NCBI GenBank assembly: GCA_037892935.1
Contig: JAYXKI010000011.1
Coordinates: forward strand, 62,001 to 126,000
DNA length: 64,000 nucleotides
Reading direction: 5' to 3'
Source of the DNA: Phlebopus portentosus
Lineage: Eukaryota > Basidiomycota > Agaricomycetes > Boletales > Boletinellaceae
This document shows, one piece after another, positions 1 through 10,792 of the stretch. The notes beneath the pieces are model-generated. The model did not search any database and had not been told where the DNA came from. It saw nothing but the letters and a program-made list of their open reading frames with translations. Each line of letters begins with the position of its first letter. The stretch's first letter is position 1. Position numbers and translations under genes: made by a program.

Positions 1-1165
1 GGGAGCAACGTATGCATCGTTCGTATGAGTAACGAACCTCCAACAGTTGAGAGACATTTTCTCAGATTAAAGTTGCGACAATTTGAAGGGAACCTGCAAA
101 CACATCTTTGTCTCCAGCATCACTTTTGTGATCCCTCGATAAAAGTATCAACCTGTTCTAACAACAAAATCCAGCGTGACTGAGTAAAGCATACATACCA
201 TTTCCAGATCACAAGCAAATTATTAGTTTTGTATGTCGCCTAGAGTTAAAACATCCTTAGCTTGTTAATCACTATGTAGGTGAGAGACATGGACCATCTG
301 TTAGGTTTACCAAGCATGTAAACTCTCATACAGTATGCTCTTCGTTCAGAAGGAAGACGGCGACAAACCAAGAACATTCGTAAGGAAAGGTACCAAGGCA
401 TCCAACAATACTGAACCAGCGAGAATGGCGGAGGACAACTCAAGCTCAGTTCGTTCTGGATAAACATGCTTTTGCGATCGATATCCAGGCTCCTTGTCAT
501 CAGAAGCATTTCCAACTCATCAGCGCTTGTCGCGTGGAGAACTTGCCTAGTATCCTGAAAAGATATTGAGAACAGGATATTCTAGATAGCTATGAGAAGA
601 GGACAGTAAGTGAAAAGAATGACTTCGTGCTGCATCAGAACAGTTTCGTCTTACGCACTTAGTTGATGTACCAACTGAGCTTTCGCACAGCTTCAACCGT
701 CCATCTTCGTCCCTACCTATAATAGAGACAACACTATGATGCTAGCATCGATCTCCTATGTCCTTGTTCGTTGGAAATGGGCGACCCGAAAGCCTGCGTA
801 ATAGAACTCAGAGTGCGATGATGTCCTAGTCCGACGAGCTATGAGGATAAGTCGTCACCACACAAGCAGTAAGGAATGCTTTTCTGATATAAGAAAGCAT
901 TCCAGAAAGGTGATTGGCTTGCGAAGGAATACACTCAGGTCGGCAGTAAGTCTAATCACTATCCAGTCCAGTCCAGTCCGTCGTGATGGTGTCAGCCAAG
1001 GCGAGATATCGATGATCAGCGAATGACTTTGTTTTCCCACGCGAGTCATATTGGTCTCGTCTCGTACACTACTGTACTATCTAAATCTCTCCTCTCACCC
1101 TAAGCAAGAGCAGATTCGGAATCACAATTGCCTTCATGAGAATTTGATGTTGACGCAAAACAGGA
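1..1165 (+). pseudogene. Decayed duplicate of the dsk2 upstream region and first codons
   Basis: This stretch aligns in the same order, with many substitutions and small indels, to about 6080-7280, the DNA leading into the ubiquilin gene. Matching blocks include about 95-215 with 6125-6250, 345-530 with 6565-6745, 700-815 with 6915-7045 and 985-1165 with 7105-7285. The last block contains a recognisable copy of the dsk2 start region (bases 1100-1165). A 2-base deletion destroys the start codon there, and homology ends where dsk2 intron 1 begins. The CTCGT pentamer next to the gene is present twice here and about four times in dsk2. On the minus strand, 246-515 keeps a reading frame sharing the residues SLDIDRKS with the 6.5-6.8 kb copy. 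No expressed product is expected. The left boundary may lie outside the window. Confidence 0.7.
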
Positions 1166-2185
1166 GCGCACCATATTCTGCGCTTATTCTCGATACTGGC
1201 GCTAGGCTCAGCTTGATACGGATCATTTTGCCTAACGCAACGAGAACGTAAAGATTGCATAAATTTCGCTAGCATCGGCCCAGTTCTCTCCAATCGATTT
1301 ATCGAAACCTAAAGATATCCCTAACTCAGCCACGGCCCTCTTTTTTTCATGCGATATCTCCAGCCTTGTGCAACATGCGCTGCAGTACCCTATCCTAATA
1401 CCAGGCACGACCCTAGTCAGACTTGTGCATTCGGGGATCTCGTCGGCCAGCTTGGAAGTCGATTCTCAGATACACACTTCCTTATTTGACACTTTGATCT
1501 CCGTTTTTCCGATCGTTTAGAGTGGACAATCCAGGCGAGCTCAGATGAAATATTGTTCTCCCTTTAGTCATATGCAATTTGGAGAAATGACCCCGTACAA
1601 CAGAGAATACTTGATTGCTTTCGGAATATTGTACCAACATCGTCACACATTTCACACCAATCCATCTGGGCCGTACCTTTTCCCGCTTCATTATTCTCTC
1701 ACATCGCTGTATGATTGCTCCCGTTTCTCGGCACCGAACTATCAGATTTCCTTGCTGATTCCAATCATAGGCCTTACTAGTTACTCCGAGATGTATTCTC
1801 GCACATACTAGTCCTTAGGTCTGTCCAAACATCTATTCAAGGAATCACGGGCCTGTCGAAAGTCTTATGGCTTGCAAACACTCCTTTTCCTCATATTTAA
1901 CTCAATTTCTTTGGTACAGGTTGACGTCTTAATAATGTCCCTGGGAATTTCAAGTTTCTTTTGTCCCGTGTCTCCATCAGACAATGAAGGTGAGCCTGCG
2001 CTCGAAGTTTGAGATTCGATTGTTTGACTGTTTCAGTATAATGGAGAAAAGACAGGCCACCGCACCGGAGAGATCCCCGAGAAGTCCGAGTCGATCACTG
2101 AGCCTGACATGGAAAGATCCGGGACGGAAGAACTTGAGTCTATTTGCGTCATAACCTCCCGTTTTCAAGTTCTTCCCTTTAGGTC
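1166..2185. other. Intergenic, with a possible spliced upstream ORF before the kinase
   Basis: No convincing gene lies in 1166-1970. Just before the kinase, an ATG at 1983 can be joined across a short intron (gtgagc to cag, about 1989-2036) to an acidic 50-odd residue reading frame. That frame ends in a TGA overlapping the kinase ATG (ATGA at 2186-2189). It could be a translated upstream ORF, an untranslated leader or chance. Confidence 0.25.
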
Positions 2186-3856
2186 ATGATGATATCTTCC
2201 TTTCCGGGGGCTGCTGCGCTCAGGACGCGTTATACTCTGAATGCTATCCTTCGTTGCATCCATGTCTCGCGCTTCGTTTCAACAGGCGCAGCGGCAAACA
2301 TGGCAAAGTTTGAAGAACAGTCGTTGAGAGACAAGAAAAACGACTATTTAGACGTCAGTGTTGGTAGCAATATCACCGGAGACGCGGGCAAGAGATTTGA
2401 AGCCGTGAGGAAACTCGGCTGGGGTGTCAACTCGTCCGTCTGGGTTGGTCGAAACCTGGATGAGGGAGCGTAATTCTAATCTATCAACCCCACCCACATT
2501 TGTAAGCTAACATGTCCATCTGTCGTTTATCAGGTCTCCTAAATACGTCGCTCTCAAGATCTTGACTAAGTCCGCCACTGAAGAACTGTCACGAACCAGC
2601 ACTAACGAAGTGGACATACTTCAGCGCGCGCGTGCAGGCAGGGAGCCTCCTCATCGTCCACAAGTTCCATCATACATGGAACGGCGCCTACCCGGTCCTC
2701 CGCATCCTGGGTGGTTTCACATTTCTGGATGTCGCACCGTATTTACTTGCGAGAACTCGCAGCATGTTGTCCTTGTCTCTCCTCTTTACGGAGAGCACAT
2801 GAGGGACTACATGCTCGGTGAACCTAACAAACGATTATCAGTACCTTTTGCCAAGCTCGTCGCCAGACAGACCCTCCTAGCGCTTGACTACCTCCACAGT
2901 GTCTGCGGTATTATTCACTCTGGTAAAGGAAGTCTTTCCCACATAGCTTGTATACTTAATGCACCATTCATTTGCAGACGTTAAGCCTGAAAATATCCTA
3001 CGCGACTTTAAGCTCGGACCAGATGTAGACGACCTCTTCGAAATTATAATGGTGAAAGAGCCGGACGCCGGGCGTGATGGTCGTTCTGCTCCGCTGTGGA
3101 TACCACACGCCACCGAGCTTCAGTACTTTTCCGTCGTTCTGTCCGATTTTAGTCATTGTAAGAAAGCATTTATCTATACTATTCAGTCGGTTCACCTCTT
3201 TCTTTTGCAGCTAGTTGGAAAGACCTCATTGAGCGTTCGACGCGTGCTATAGGATCCCCCGCTCTTAAGGCTCCCGAACTTGTTCTGGGATTTGCCTACA
3301 GTACAGCCATTGATATTTGGTCATTTGGATGTACTGTGAGTCGTTCGCTCCCTTATCCATGCACTCTGAATTTTTATTGATTAACCATGTAACGGGCTTG
3401 TCGTTGCGAGGTAGATGCACGAACTTCTGACCGGTAAAATCCTATTCCGCTTCCCTGACGCGGAGTCGCGCTCTCCAAACGAGCTAGCTCAAGAACCGAA
3501 ATACCATCTCAGTCTTATGCAGAAACTCGTCGGAGAACCGTTCTTCCCTGCAGCCTCAAGAGGAACGTACACGATCGGAAAGGATCTCATCGACCTCGAC
3601 GGTTGGTCTTACAATAACTTCAGCCAAGATATCATACTATTGATTTTTTTTCTCAGGGTGGATCAAATCTCCCCCAGGAGGAGGCGATACGTTGGAAGAG
3701 AGAATTGCGAAAGAGGGACCCGATGATATGGAAGACAAGGACAAATTTGCGGCATTTTTGAGAAGTTGTCTAAGACTTGATCCGAATGATCGAGCAACAG
3801 CTTCAGAGCTACTTAACGATCCTTGGCTGGCTGAAGAGACTCCTACGGATCAGTAA
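2186..3856 (+). CDS. SRPK-like (CMGC) serine/threonine protein kinase, divergent
   Basis: This is a split kinase gene with about five introns. The glycine-rich loop reads KLGWGVNSSVWVG and the ATP lysine lies in KYVALKIL. The catalytic loop is IIHSDVKPENI, restored by splicing about 2922-2978. Later come SPALKAPELVLG, the helix-F motif DIWSFGCT and a C-terminal LDPNDRATASELL. The KLGWG and HSD-KPEN style is typical of the SRPK-like kinases expanded in Agaricomycetes. Two things are odd. The metal-binding DFG is DFS (SDFSHSS), so activity may be altered. Between about 2635 and 2760 the open frame does not resemble the family, while another frame gives VLRILGGFTF, as expected there; this suggests a frameshift pair, a missed intron or relaxed constraint. 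The N-terminus (MMISSFPGAAALRTRY...) is basic and could be a mitochondrial presequence, and a second Met at residue 38 is possible. Confidence 0.75.
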
Positions 3857-4891
3857 TCAATGATAAGCACATCGCATTCGTCTACTTCTCTTCCAATTAT
3901 CTGTCTCACCAGTCCGCCCCCTTCACACCCAGAATAAACGATATGTATTATCATCACATCGCATCATTCTCCTCCAACCGGCATTAATCCCTTTTCAGTC
4001 TCGCGTTATGCTTCGATCTCTGCTCTGCAACCATGCTCTAGTGTTTTGTTTTCAATCAAAACTTGTATATATGTACTTCCGCCGCATAATCACTATTTTC
4101 TGTTCTGCGTGATATTCGTTAGCGTAGTATGTTTTCTTGACTGCATAATACTACTGTATGAATCGTTTCGAGATTGTAAGTCTTGGTGGTGAAGCCACAT
4201 TTCACTGGAACGTTGAAAGCGGGGCAGAAAGATCGGATTAGCCTATCAAGATGACTGAGTCATCGCAAACTATTCACAACTTAGTTGTTTCAATTCATCG
4301 GATAAACTCTGTCTTTTCAGTGCAGTAACGGATCTTGTTCGCTGCTCAACTTGTCGATTAGACCTATAGCCATCCAGGCAATCTACTGCATGTAATAATA
4401 GGATCTAACGGATGCTCTAACAGAGCTAATGGGCAATATGTATGACCTTGTGCGGCCTGATACGGCTGGGAATAATTCGATGACCCTCTTTTCTTCGAAA
4501 GAAAAGAACCGAAAAGAACCGAAATAATCCCAATCCCGTTTACCTCTTCCCTCCTCTTCCTCGGTTTAAAAAAAGTATATGAGTGTCGACAGGACAGAGA
4601 ATATGAAGACACTGGAGAATTATTCCCAGACGAACCGACGAAAACTGCAGGTAGAGTTTGCTCACAAGTGCCAAAGGCAGTTTCGCCCATGACAAACGAG
4701 TCATGTCTCTGTCGCAAGACTGAAAAGGAAACAATACTGCGCCTAAAGTTATCTGGACTGTCCACATCGAAGCTATCAGTAAGTCCCGGACTGTGATATC
4801 AGAAGAGGGGCGTCCGTCGATCGGTGTTGGCGGTAAGTTTGGCTCCACGGGAGCTAGAGATGTGGGAATCTATTTAGCGTCATTCCTGCTA
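3857..4891. other. Intergenic, no supported gene
   Basis: This is AT-rich DNA downstream of the kinase. Two overlapping minus-strand ORFs (4364-4765 and 4540-4848) occupy the same DNA in different frames, show no recognisable domain and look like chance. The segment 4490-4530 is purine-rich with a short repeated GAAAAGAACC. Confidence 0.4.
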
Positions 4892-5523
4892 AGGTAGGGA
4901 AAGTATAAACTCGACTAGCTGTGACGCGCGTCGCGCGACCCTGACCTTCTTCATTTGGCACAACAACACAACTCTTTAATTCTGCCTTCCACACCTCACA
5001 AGCATACATTTGCTCTGCATACATGTCTTTGGATTGTAGATGCCTACAGATATATGTTTTTAATTTTCAAAAATACTAAGATTTGGCCGACCAATTAAGG
5101 AAACAAGTTTTTTGTACCAAATGGCTCAGAATTCATTTTCCATCATCCTGGCGAAGTTTCAGAAATTTTTTGAATTTTGACCTCTGGATTTTTGCTGCAT
5201 CCCGGAGAAGTCTGAATGACTAATACAGCCTATATATGGTAATTTTATGCTTAGTTAACTGTTATTAGTAAGAGTCATTTCTTATGGATTCCAAGGGTGC
5301 TTGGAACTCAGCATAGACCTGTTTAAATATCATAAAAAGCATTCTATCATACCTTAAGACACATTGGCAGACAAATGCTATGATATTTTGGTGTTCAACA
5401 AGTACCGGGATATCTGACCTCGAGATTTTTGCCACTAGGGTCCTTCCTAATTGGGCTAGATCAGGGACTTTCAGGGTCATCAGTCACATGTGACAGCTAG
5501 TCGAGTTTATACTTTCCCTACCT
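4892..5523. mobile_element. Non-autonomous DNA transposon (MITE), mariner-like
   Basis: A 632-bp element is bounded by perfect 31-bp terminal inverted repeats. The left end begins AGGTAGGGAAAGTATAAACT at 4892. Its exact reverse complement ends at 5523. TA dinucleotides flank both ends (4890-4891 and 5524-5525), the target duplication expected of Tc1/mariner elements. The interior is AT-rich and carries no transposase; the only ORF (5265-5480, minus) resembles nothing. The element therefore looks like a deletion derivative or MITE moved in trans. Family assignment rests only on the TA flank and TIRs. Confidence 0.8.
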
Positions 5524-5525
5524 TA

Positions 5526-5899
5526 TTAGGAGAGGGACAATGGCAGTGCTGAGGCTGGTGTGTCGACGACGTCGAGCGAAAACCACGAGGCCGACGGAGC
5601 TATTAGGAGTTCCTTAGCCTTTGACCGAGCGCTAAAATTCAATTCGATGATGAACGGTAGGGACAATATTGAACCTCTATATTGTAGAACCTGTCCAGCA
5701 GATGAGCACGCGTGCCAACATGGACCCTAGTATTTAAACTAGAATATGCTGCGGCCCGATCATCGCAGCCTCAGAGTGCGGCCATAGGGCCAGATAATAT
5801 CATGGTGTAAAGGCCCGAGTAAAAGATATAGGGAAACAAGATCAATAAAACGAAATACGGAGATAAGATCAGGCCCGGGGCATCGCAGGCGAAGCTCTG
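5526..5899. other. Intergenic, nothing recognised
   Basis: I see no coding frame, RNA gene or repeat here between the MITE and the decayed minus-strand ORF segment. Confidence 0.4.
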
Positions 5900-6840
5900 G
5901 ATTTGGTACCTTCTAGCAAGTGGTGTTGTGATCTATTGTACTAACAGCGTTGCGAGAAGTTTCGAAGCCTTCTTTGTTACACGAGGTATGGTAAATTAGA
6001 TCAAATATGATAGGACAGAATTGGAGCAACGCACGGATCTTGAGAATGGGTAACAAATTTCTAACAGCATGTTTGACATCGGGGTACGTTTGGTGGGGAT
6101 TAAGCTCAAGACATCTTTGAAGGAAATCTGCAAGCACGTCCTTGCCTTGACTTCGCTTTCATGATACCTTCCTCAACCTGCTCTAACGACAAATCGAATG
6201 TGTCAAGAAAATGACTGAGTAAATTGTGCATACTATTTCTTAGATCAAAACTAGTATCAATCAACAACCAGAAGTGAAAAATAAATCGCACTTGGAAGGT
6301 CACTAATCCTCGGGCTCGAAGAAAAGTGGAATTCTTATTGATGTTTGCCTCTACCCGCTAGCAGCTCGAATCTCTATAGAACAAGATAAAGCAGCGTGTT
6401 CAAGCAAGTGTCTGTGCAGAAATGTAAGGGATATCCACGGACCGTATGAAAGAATGTCGTCCAAACCAGAGGTAGAATGATAGGACTTACCGACAAATCT
6501 CTTAAAAAGACGCATTGCGGTCTGTTTGTACTTGCCTTACCACGAATACAATTTCAGCCACTCTTTGTGCAGAAGGCAGACGAAGAACTTTCGTAGGGAA
6601 AGGTACCGAGGCAAACGGGAATACAGAGCCAGCAAGGATGCGGTGAATAAGCCAAGCTCAGTTCGTCCTTTACAAATAGACTTTTGCGGTCAATATCTAG
6701 GCTCTCTGCCACCAGAAGCGTTTCCAATTCATAAGCTGAGTGGCGTGCTTGCATAGGGAGGAGAATACTTTGGAAGGTCATCGAGAAGAGAACGGTGACG
6801 CACTGAAAATAAAGAGAATGATTTTGCGCTTGCGTCAAAA
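5900..6840 (-). pseudogene. Decayed minus-strand gene upstream of dsk2, unknown family
   Basis: Several minus-strand frame fragments line up as broken exons: 6554-6838 (contains SLDIDRKS), 6106-6303 (contains LLSHFLDTFDLSLEQVEEG) and 5913-6137 (contains KDVLADFLQRCLELNPHQ). The last two need a frame change to join. Related residues appear in the duplicate at 1-515, and amino acids seem better conserved than bases in the best blocks, which suggests an ancestral protein. I do not recognise the family. No complete start-to-stop model was found. It would be transcribed divergently from dsk2. Confidence 0.35.
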
Positions 6841-7228
6841 CAATTTCGCCTTACGCCGAACAAAGGCCGAGTTGACATACATACCGTCGCAGCTTCAAGC
6901 ATTCGCCATTCGCTCCTGCCTATTATAGAGGCAACACTAAGATGCCAACCTCAAAAGTTCGCGTCCTTATCTCAAAGCTCATCGGAACGAGACGACCGGA
7001 AAGTCTGCGCGATCGAAACGAGTTCCGAGTGCGATATCGTCCAAGTCTAATACAGGAAGGTAATTTCAGCAAGATAATTATGATTTCAAAAGCAAGGGAG
7101 TCGACGATGGTGTAAGCCGAGGATGATCAGCGAATAAACTTTGTCATCCCACGCGACTTGCTGTGATCGACGGTCACTCGTCTCGTCTCGTCTCGTCTCT
7201 CCTAGATATCTCTCTCACCCTAACCACG
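6841..7228 (+). promoter_or_regulatory. dsk2 upstream region with CTCGT pentamer repeat
   Basis: This DNA precedes the dsk2 start codon. A short tandem array of CTCGT (about four units, 7177-7200) lies within 30 bases of the ATG, probably in the 5' leader. The decayed copy at 1050-1067 has only two units, so the array has changed length since the duplication. No TATA element could be assigned. Confidence 0.4.
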
Positions 7229-8859
7229 ATGGCAGACTCGGAATCACAATCCCCCTCGCCAGAGATTGATATCAACATAAAAGGTATGTTCTCCCCATCC
7301 TTGGTTCTAATCCTTTAGCTGACGTTCAACTCCTACCTCTTTCCTGCACAGGTCCGGACAACATCAAGCTCCAGATCAAAATATCTCTGGACAATTCCGT
7401 TGTGGACCTCAAGGAAGCTATTTCGCAACAATCAGGTGTTGAGGCAGATCGTCAGAGGCTCATATACAGTGGTTCGTCTATCGATAACTCGTCATGTTTG
7501 TCCTTGTCGACTGACTACACGCTCCTCTTACGCAGGTCGAGTCCTCAAGGTACAACCGACTCTTCCTAACCTGGAGTACTTAATTCATGATTTTGTTTAG
7601 GACAATGAACAGCTCTCAACGTACAAGATTCGCCCGCAAGACACCGTACACATGGTCAAAGGCGCAGCTCGCAATACTGGTGCTGGCTCCTCGACAGGCA
7701 CAGGTTCATCATCCACATCATCCGGGACAGCCCCACAGCAATTGCCTACGATGCAGGCAGGTCAGAATCCCAGCGATCCTTTGACGCTTCTGAATGGGCC
7801 TATGGGACATGGGTTACTGAATTCGAATTTTAACCCATTTGCTGACATGGGCTTGAACACGAACGATCCTAATATGGTGCGTCTCTTTCTCTTCCTCGAC
7901 ACAGCTACAAATGCTCACTTAATTTGCTTGAATCTGGACTTTGGGATTTCTGGGATAGATGCAAGGAATGCTCGACAATCCGGCTTTTCTTCAGCAAATG
8001 AGCTCAATGATGTCAAACCCGGCTGTTCTGGACCAGATCATCAGCATGAACCCGCAATTGGCCGCCATGGGACCCCAGGTACGACAGATCATGCAGAGCG
8101 AGCAGTTCAGGCAGATGATGTGCGTGTCGAATCCGTCTGGTGCCATGTCTCTTATAAACTTAACCGTATCCTCTCTTTCGTGTGCTGGCTTGTAGATCGA
8201 ACCCGCAGGCTCTCCAATCGGTGATGCGTATGTCGCAGATGATGGGGGCCAGCGGTCTGAGTCCCTTGGGTGCTGGGTTAGGAGGTGGGCTTGGAGGTGG
8301 GCTCGGTGGTGCGGGAACCACAGGAAGCGCTTTCCCGGCACCAGGTCTTCCGTCGCACGCGCAGGCCTCGACTTCTACACCTCAATCCCCTCAATCCCAG
8401 TCTCAGACCACGTCGTCTCAACCTCAGTCACCTACGACGCAACAGGCGCAAGGACAAACACAAGCTCAGAATCCGAATGCAAACCCGTACGCAGCACTTG
8501 CTACTTTACTCGGTTCGATGCCTCCTCCCCAGCCTGGCGCAGCACCCGGTTCTGGCACCAATACTGGATCTCCTACGGGCGGCGCACCCGGAGCCTCTGC
8601 CTCTCCCTTCGGTATGGTGGATCCCTCGCTCGTCCAATCTCTCCTCGGTGGAATGGGCGGCTTCGGCGGCTTCCCTTCTCCGGGCACACCAGCCCAACCG
8701 GCTGATACACGCCCACCCGAAGAGCGCTTCCAGGTCCAACTTCAACAGCTACAGGATATGGGATTCAGCAACGCTTCACAGAACGTGCGCGCGTTACTTG
8801 CGACGGGTGGGAACGTGCATGCTGCGATTGAGTACATCCTTGGTGGGGGTGGACTTTAG
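7229..8859 (+). CDS. dsk2: Ubiquilin/Dsk2-type ubiquitin receptor
   Basis: Six exons (7229-7283, 7352-7471, 7536-7549, 7601-7876, 7959-8119, 8196-8859) total 1290 nt, or 429 residues. The order is an N-terminal ubiquitin-like domain (about residues 17-90, [20 protein letters not shown]), a Ser/Thr/Gly linker, STI1-type repeats ([20 protein letters not shown] and [22 protein letters not shown]), a long Gln/Pro/Gly-rich segment, and a C-terminal UBA domain (about the last 45 residues, with LQDMGF and [11 protein letters not shown]). Family members shuttle ubiquitylated proteins to the proteasome in cytosol and nucleus; the UBL binds the proteasome and the UBA binds ubiquitin. Exon 3 is only 14 nt yet is required to keep the UBL in frame. 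The length is near yeast Dsk2 and shorter than animal ubiquilins. Low-complexity tracts suggest the usual condensate-forming middle region. Confidence 0.95.
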
Positions 8860-9605
8860 GAGCTAGTGAGCACGACCGGGCGAGCGATAAGTGTCGTCTT
8901 TCTCCTTGTCGATTAGATATCTTGTTCGAGTACGAATATCGATGATTACGTATATCTCCCGCAAGTTGCGTTGGGAAGCAACAATGCCTGAAACAAGATA
9001 ATATTTCAAGACACGACCATATGTAACGAACATGATCGAATTCTGGCATAGATTAACTAGCTTAGCGGTCATGATATCTGTTTAACAACTTGGCAAGAAA
9101 AGAGATTGTTTCCTACATCAGAGCCATGACGAGTGGCTAGCGATATAGAAGGGGATCAGTAAAGGAAACAACAAATCTCTCGTTTGCGATGACACTTTCT
9201 CAACACATAAATAATTTCATAGACCTGGAAAAGGAGTAAATTTTTTGAGGGAGGGAATAACAAGTGCCATTAACACCTGAATCTCCTATTGAAACCAGAG
9301 ACTATATAGTAAGTTATATATATATATTCCTTTTTGTACATTGTTTTCATAGTCTTACGCTCCTTGTTTAGGTACATAGAAATGACTTACTATCACTCAC
9401 ACTGAGTGCATTCGCTTTATTTTGCGAAGTCTGGACCGAACTATAACCCCAGCACATTACGAAACATGCTCAGATGTATTTCTTACACCCACTTTATGTA
9501 GGGCCAGGTGAGTTATTGTACCGTTCATTCAACCTTCACATCCTAAACAAAGTACATATATTCAACAATGACCAATATAGAACGTTACCCTCGAAGATTA
9601 AGAAA
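8860..9605. other. Convergent intergenic region
   Basis: This lies between the 3' ends of dsk2 and the thaumatin-like gene. It is AT-rich, with a short (TA)n run near 9318-9330. No gene is supported; small ORFs on both strands lack family resemblance. Confidence 0.45.
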
Positions 9606-10792
9606 TTAAGGACAAAATTCCAACTTATAATCCGCATTCATCTCCCCAGCACATGTCCACAAAGCAGTCCCACTATTCTCATCAAACGCATAAGCATACG
9701 CGTTCGGGCAGTTACCCTTGAAGAAAGAGTAGAAATCGACACCCGAGGGAGGGCATGTTTCAGGCGTGTTGTGCGTGCCAGTGCAGCAGTTCGGTGAGTT
9801 TCCTAAGGCAGAATATGTCCGCTAGCTGACCATAGAGGGTAGAGAGGAAGTATGGAATGCTTACCATTGTTGTCATTGAGACCTGCATCGCAGGCGCTCT
9901 TGCATCCAAGTACAGACCCGTCAGAGCCGTATGGACCCTGAAGAGGTGCCGGGCCTGGATGTATACGAAAATTACACGTCAATGATATCGGTTTCGGGAC
10001 CAAAGAAGGTCGGGGCTAGAAACGTACAAATGGCGTCAAGGTCGACAGGACAACTCGCAACGGGACATCCAATATTATTCGTTATCTCTATAGGGAGATT
10101 GAAGCCATCCACTAACGACACTACGTAACGATTTTGTCAGGTTGTGAGTAAGAAGAGCTTTTGAGCATGAGCTGCTCACCGTCGTAGTAGTCAGGACTTC
10201 CATTAGTTCCAAGCGTCCACTCTGCCAAGGACGCAGGCGGCGCTCCCTGGAACGTTCAATGAGTTAGCATACGCTCAACACTTATTTCTTTATCTTGGCT
10301 CGACGTACAATTCCAGTATGAGGATCGCACAGCAGTCCTCCATTACACCCGCCCGTGATGCACGAACCCGGACCAGTCTCGTCTTTACTAAAGTCGCAAC
10401 CAGTCCTTCCCCAAATTCGGCCTGATGCCCAGTTGTCTGGGACGGAAAAGCTGACAGAGCTTCCAGGAGGTGCTTCCCATCTAGAGCGAGTCATATTCGT
10501 ATGGGAGTAAAAGAAGGGAAACAAGCGACGAACCCAGTTGGTTGATCAGGCACGTTCTTTGCAACGTTCAAATCTGTGAATAGCTAGTGAAGATTCTTGT
10601 CAATGTGACATAGCATTGGATGTAGGGGCCTTACAGCGGGCCTGAAAAGCGACGTCAGATCAGTCCATGGACAGCACAAGTAAAACGGTACCAAATAGTA
10701 AAAGAGCACTTGTTGGTCACGGTAAACGTCCGCGAATTCGCAAACAAGGGAGTTTGCAGCAATGCAAATGCAAGGAAAACAACAGTGATCAT
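9606..10792 (-). CDS. Secreted thaumatin-like protein
   Basis: Eight exons (10692-10792, 10635-10641, 10534-10583, 10309-10480, 10180-10246, 10028-10120, 9865-9954, 9606-9802) total 777 nt, or 258 residues. The N-terminus MITVVFLAFALLQTPLFANS is a signal peptide. Mature motifs include TFTVTNKCSFTIWPALFTDL, VPDNWASGRIWGRTGCDFS and CCTGTHNTPETCPPSG. I count 16 cysteines, the canonical eight disulphides of the family, and the acidic-cleft residues look present. Such proteins bind or hydrolyse cell-wall beta-1,3-glucan and act in wall remodelling, fruiting-body development or antagonism. Exon 2 is only 7 nt (GCCCGCT) and supplies Pro-Ala of the conserved TIWPA motif. Action is extracellular. Confidence 0.93.

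Noticed and set aside
4364..4848. Two overlapping minus-strand ORFs downstream of the kinase
   Set aside because: Two frames are open over the same DNA, no domain is visible and no splice partners were found.
8285..8866. 193-codon Arg/Pro-rich plus-strand ORF inside dsk2
   Set aside because: It is a frame-shifted shadow of the Gln/Pro/Gly-rich dsk2 exon.
9318..9330. Short (TA)n run as a possible regulatory element
   Set aside because: A simple repeat of this length is expected by chance in AT-rich intergenic DNA.
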